Shown here one piece after another: positions 13,003-15,727 of a stretch of 15,727 bases of DNA. Each line of letters starts with the position of its first letter. The stretch's first letter is position 1. The notes beneath the pieces were generated by a model. The model worked only from the letters and a program-made list of their open reading frames with translations. It searched no databases and was not told where the DNA came from. The stretch spans positions 9,680 to 25,406 of the forward strand of contig JAOAGA010000013.1 in assembly GCA_026415985.1 (NCBI GenBank). Reading direction: 5' to 3'. This DNA is from Pseudomonadota bacterium (GTDB taxonomy: Bacteria > CALINM01). Position numbers and translations under genes: made by a program.

Positions 13003-14315
13003 AAAGAGTATTAATCATTGCAGGCTCAGATTCTTCAGGCGGTGCAGGAATTCAGGCTGATATAAAAACTGCCTCTGCCATAGGGTTGTATCCTTTGACG
13101 GTTATTACTGCGGTTACATCTCAAAATACAAAGGGTGTTCACAGAGTTCATTTTGTTCCTGAACAGGATATTAAAGCACAACTTGATGCAATCACCGATG
13201 ACATAGAGTTTAATGTAGTAAAGATTGGAATGCTTGGAGACAGAGCTATTGCAAAGGTCGTGCTTGATTTTATTAAAAAATGCAATAAGCAGGTTATCCT
13301 TGACCCTGTTATGTACGCACAAAGCGGGGGGAAATTATCTGAAGAAAATATATTTAAAGATCTGATTAAATATTGTTCTCTTGTTACGCCTAACTATATG
13401 GAGGCCCAAAAAATAACCGGAAAAAAAATTAATTCTTTAAAGGATTTCAGGACCACTGCAAAAGAGATTGGCAAGATTGCAAAGAGAGTATTGGTAAAGG
13501 GGGGTGATTCTGATATTGATTATGACATTTATTATGACGGTAAGGATATTTATGAGTTTAAGATAGACAGGATCTCCACACAAAACACCCATGGTACGGG
13601 TTGTAGCCTTGCTACAGCTATAGCAGGCTATTTTGCATTAACAGGAGATTATCTTGAGGCTATCAAGAAAGCGAGAGAGTTTGTTTACTATTCTTTAAAA
13701 AATGGTATTCCCTTAGGAAGCAGGTTTGGAACAGTCGACCAGTTCGCCCTTTTAAGAAAGGATGCTCAAAGATATTTATGTATTAAAGAGCTTATCTCCG
13801 CCTATGAGCAGTTAAAGAATTTAAAAATTGGAAAAATACTTCCGGAAGTTCAGTCAAATCTCGTTTATTCTCTCTCTGATGCAGAGGATCTTTCAGATGT
13901 GGCAGGATTTAACGGAAGAATTATATCTGTTGGAGATGATATTTTTACTCCTTCTTTTCCTGTATTCGGTGGTTCAAAGCATATTGGCAGAGTTATTCTT
14001 TCTGCAAAAAGATTTTTCCCTCAACTAAACTCAGCCATGGCTCTTAGATATGAAAAAGCGGTTATTGAAAAAATAAAAAAATCTGGTTTCGTTGTAGGAT
14101 TTTTTGATAGGAAAAAAGAGCCAAAAGAAATCAGAGAGAAAGAGGGTAGCAGTTTAGACTGGGGTGTTACAACAGCCTGCAGGAAACTCAAAAACCCTCC
14201 TGACTTTATATATGATGAAGGTTCTGTCGGTAAGGAGCCGGTGATAAGGCTGTTTGGGAAAAATCCGTCAGATATTATTGAAAAAATTAGAAAAGTAAAG
14301 GAGTTTTATTTTTAA
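12999..14315 (+). CDS. thiD: ThiD-ThiN fusion: HMP/HMP-phosphate kinase with thiamin-phosphate synthase domain
   Basis: The N-terminal half (1 to about 255) is ThiD, which phosphorylates HMP to HMP-PP. Visible are IAGSDSSGGAGIQADIK (7-23), LDPVMYAQSG (101-110) and NTHGTGCSLATAIAGYF (196-212), with Cys202 as the usual catalytic residue. The C-terminal part (about 265-435) matches ThiN, which joins HMP-PP and thiazole phosphate to thiamin phosphate in place of ThiE; its signatures are FFDRKKEPKEIREKEGSSLD (368-387), WGV and DFIYDEGSVGKEP (402-414). The 438-residue length fits the known ThiDN architecture. It overlaps thiF by 4 bases (ATGA) and precedes the thiH-like gene by 4 bases. If ThiN is active, no separate thiE is needed. 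Confidence 0.93.
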   Translation: MKRVLIIAGSDSSGGAGIQADIKTASAIGLYPLTVITAVTSQNTKGVHRVHFVPEQDIKAQLDAITDDIEFNVVKIGMLGDRAIAKVVLDFIKKCNKQVILDPVMYAQSGGKLSEENIFKDLIKYCSLVTPNYMEAQKITGKKINSLKDFRTTAKEIGKIAKRVLVKGGDSDIDYDIYYDGKDIYEFKIDRISTQNTHGTGCSLATAIAGYFALTGDYLEAIKKAREFVYYSLKNGIPLGSRFGTVDQFALLRKDAQRYLCIKELISAYEQLKNLKIGKILPEVQSNLVYSLSDAEDLSDVAGFNGRIISVGDDIFTPSFPVFGGSKHIGRVILSAKRFFPQLNSAMALRYEKAVIEKIKKSGFVVGFFDRKKEPKEIREKEGSSLDWGVTTACRKLKNPPDFIYDEGSVGKEPVIRLFGKNPSDIIEKIRKVKEFYF

Positions 14316-14319
14316 TAGT

Positions 14320-15639
14320 ATGCTTGATTTTAAAACAATTGAAGAGCTTTCAAAGGAAAATCCTGCTGTTGGAAGCAAAACTTTAGAAAAGATTTTATCA
14401 AAGGCCTTAAACTTAGAGCCTCTTTCTTTGGAAGAGATCACCATTCTTCTTAATATTGATAAAGCAGAAGAACTTGAGTTGTTGAGAGATACCGCAGATA
14501 AAATCAAAAGGAAAATTTTTGGTAAAAGAATCGTTCTCTTTGCTCCATTATATCTGTCAAATGAATGTGTTAACAAATGTCTCTACTGCGGATTTCAAAA
14601 CGGCAACCCGGAGGAGAAAAGAAAGACCTTAACAAAAGAAGAGGCTCTGAAAGAAGCAAAATTTTTGGTAAGTAGGGGGTTTAAAAGGGCTTTACTTGTT
14701 CTTGCTGAAAACAAGTCTAAATGCGGGCTTGAATATATAAAATCTGTGGTCAGAGAGATATATAAAGAAACGGGTATGAGAATTTTACATATTAATTCTG
14801 CGCCGATGGAAGTTTATGAATTAAAGGAGTTGAAAAGAGAAGGACTCGGCGTTTTTCAGGTTTTCCAGGAAACCTATCATAAAGAAACCTATGAGAAACT
14901 ACATGTAAAAGGCAGGAAGGCAGATTTTAACTACAGGCTTACTTGTATGGATAGAGCAATAACTGCGGGATTTAAAGATGTGGGAATAGGATGTCTTTTA
15001 GGATTATATGATTACAGGTTTGATGTTCTCGCAACAATCTCTCATGCAAGATACCTCAAGGAAAGCTATGGAACCTATCCTCATACAATCTCTGTTCCGA
15101 GATTCAGATATGCAAAAGGTGCTGTTGTAGAAAAACCGCTATATGCGGTAGATGATTTTACCTTTAAGAAAATTGTTGCAGTTTATAGATTAGCAGTTCC
15201 TACCGCTGGTATTGTTATATCTACCAGAGAGCCAGCCTATTTAAGAGATGAGATTCTTTATTATGGTGCCTCACAGATTAGTGCAGAGTCAAAAACATCT
15301 CCCGGTGGTTATACAGATATTCTGGAGGAAGAAAAGGGGGCACAATTTAGTTTGAACGATAAAAGAAGCCTTGAAGAAGTAGTTATATCAATCCTTGAAA
15401 GGGGGTTTTTACCAAGTTTCTGTACCGCCTGCTATGGCAAGGGAAGGGTAGGTGAACACTTTCATCGTTTGGCAGAAGAGGAAGTTATAAAAGATTTCTG
15501 TGAAAAGAATGCAATTTCTACTTTTTTAGAATATTTATCAGACATAAAAGATAAAAGCTTAAGAGAAAAAATTACACGGTTTTATGAAAAACTTATCGAT
15601 GATAAAAGCACAAATACAGAGAAAGGTGCCCTTATATGA
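14320..15639 (+). CDS. thiH: HydG-like radical SAM tyrosine lyase in the thiamin operon (ThiH role inferred)
   Basis: ThiH and HydG are related radical SAM enzymes that split tyrosine into p-cresol and dehydroglycine. ThiH feeds this to ThiG; HydG goes on to make CO and cyanide for the [FeFe]-hydrogenase cofactor. The radical SAM triad is Cys83, Cys87 and Cys90 (CVNKCLYC). The rest reads like HydG: VFQVFQETYHKETYEKLH (178-195), DVGIGCLLGLYDYRFDVL (220-237), PHTISVPRFR (254-263) and SFCTACYGKGRVGEHF (366-381). The C-terminal cysteines 368, 371 and 394 form the CX2CX22C motif of the HydG auxiliary cluster, absent from ordinary ThiH. At 439 residues it is longer than typical ThiH (about 370) and near HydG (about 470). 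It follows thiDN by 4 bases, and overlaps thiS by 4, which favours a thiazole role. Confidence 0.85.
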   Translation: MLDFKTIEELSKENPAVGSKTLEKILSKALNLEPLSLEEITILLNIDKAEELELLRDTADKIKRKIFGKRIVLFAPLYLSNECVNKCLYCGFQNGNPEEKRKTLTKEEALKEAKFLVSRGFKRALLVLAENKSKCGLEYIKSVVREIYKETGMRILHINSAPMEVYELKELKREGLGVFQVFQETYHKETYEKLHVKGRKADFNYRLTCMDRAITAGFKDVGIGCLLGLYDYRFDVLATISHARYLKESYGTYPHTISVPRFRYAKGAVVEKPLYAVDDFTFKKIVAVYRLAVPTAGIVISTREPAYLRDEILYYGASQISAESKTSPGGYTDILEEEKGAQFSLNDKRSLEEVVISILERGFLPSFCTACYGKGRVGEHFHRLAEEEVIKDFCEKNAISTFLEYLSDIKDKSLREKITRFYEKLIDDKSTNTEKGALI

Positions 15640-15727
15640 AGGTTAAGATAAATGGAAAACATGCCGATGTTTCAGATAATATAAATATTCTCCAATTACT
15701 TGAGCATCTTAATATTAAGTCCAATTA
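15636..15727 (+). CDS. thiS: ThiS sulfur carrier protein, N-terminal 30 residues (3' end outside window)
   Basis: ATG 15636 overlaps the preceding stop as ATGA and has AAAGGTG (15623-15629) as ribosome site. The visible part, MKVKINGKHADVSDNINI followed by a Leu-rich helix, matches the first strands and helix of the ThiS ubiquitin-like fold. The diagnostic C-terminal Gly-Gly is beyond the edge. It would be the genuine sulfur carrier for the ThiF encoded upstream, and thiG probably follows. Confidence 0.85.
   Translation, partial: MKVKINGKHADVSDNINILQLLEHLNIKSN

Overview
The window is AT-rich and gene-dense, with no mobile elements, tRNA, rRNA or CRISPR. Its content suggests a Gram-negative, anaerobic or respiring bacterium: a Rex redox repressor, a split ATP synthase locus whose c subunit has a signal peptide, lower-pathway cobamide synthesis, a CooT nickel protein, and an outer-membrane-like C-terminal Phe on the PAP2 protein. 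Deferribacterota is my best guess at the phylum, from general resemblance only; I could not test it.

Layout. (1) 1-3713, plus strand: the end of a cobamide nucleotide-loop operon, cobU (3' end only), cobT, cobS, cobC, and a second, archaeal/cyanobacterial-type CobT. (2) 3715-7741, minus strand: trmI, glmU, glmS, which together cover tRNA m1A58 methylation and UDP-GlcNAc synthesis. It meets the cob operon tail to tail with one base between stop codons. (3) 7800-8468, plus strand: a cassette of three small membrane proteins of unknown function. The first two (35 and 34 aa) are missed by ordinary gene-length cut-offs and look like a diverged tandem duplication. (4) 8477-10865, minus strand: atpZ, atpI, atpB, atpE and rex, an Fo-only ATP synthase operon ending in the NADH/NAD+ sensor. 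(5) 10956-11715, plus strand: a secreted PAP2-family phosphatase. (6) 11799 to the end, plus strand: cooT, a TPP riboswitch, then thiF (with a ThiS-like N-domain), a thiD-thiN fusion, a HydG-like thiH, and the start of thiS. This is the HMP and thiazole arm of thiamin synthesis and runs on past the window.

The genes most worth following up are the three-gene membrane cassette at 7845-8468, the thiamin-operon radical SAM enzyme with a complete HydG-type C-terminal cluster motif, and the pairing of two unrelated-looking CobT classes in one operon. A second theme is that several operon-head genes (cooT, trmI, the PAP2 gene, perhaps atpZ) have a -10 element 5-7 bases before the start codon and no Shine-Dalgarno sequence, whereas most internal genes have good ones. 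That points to leaderless transcripts.
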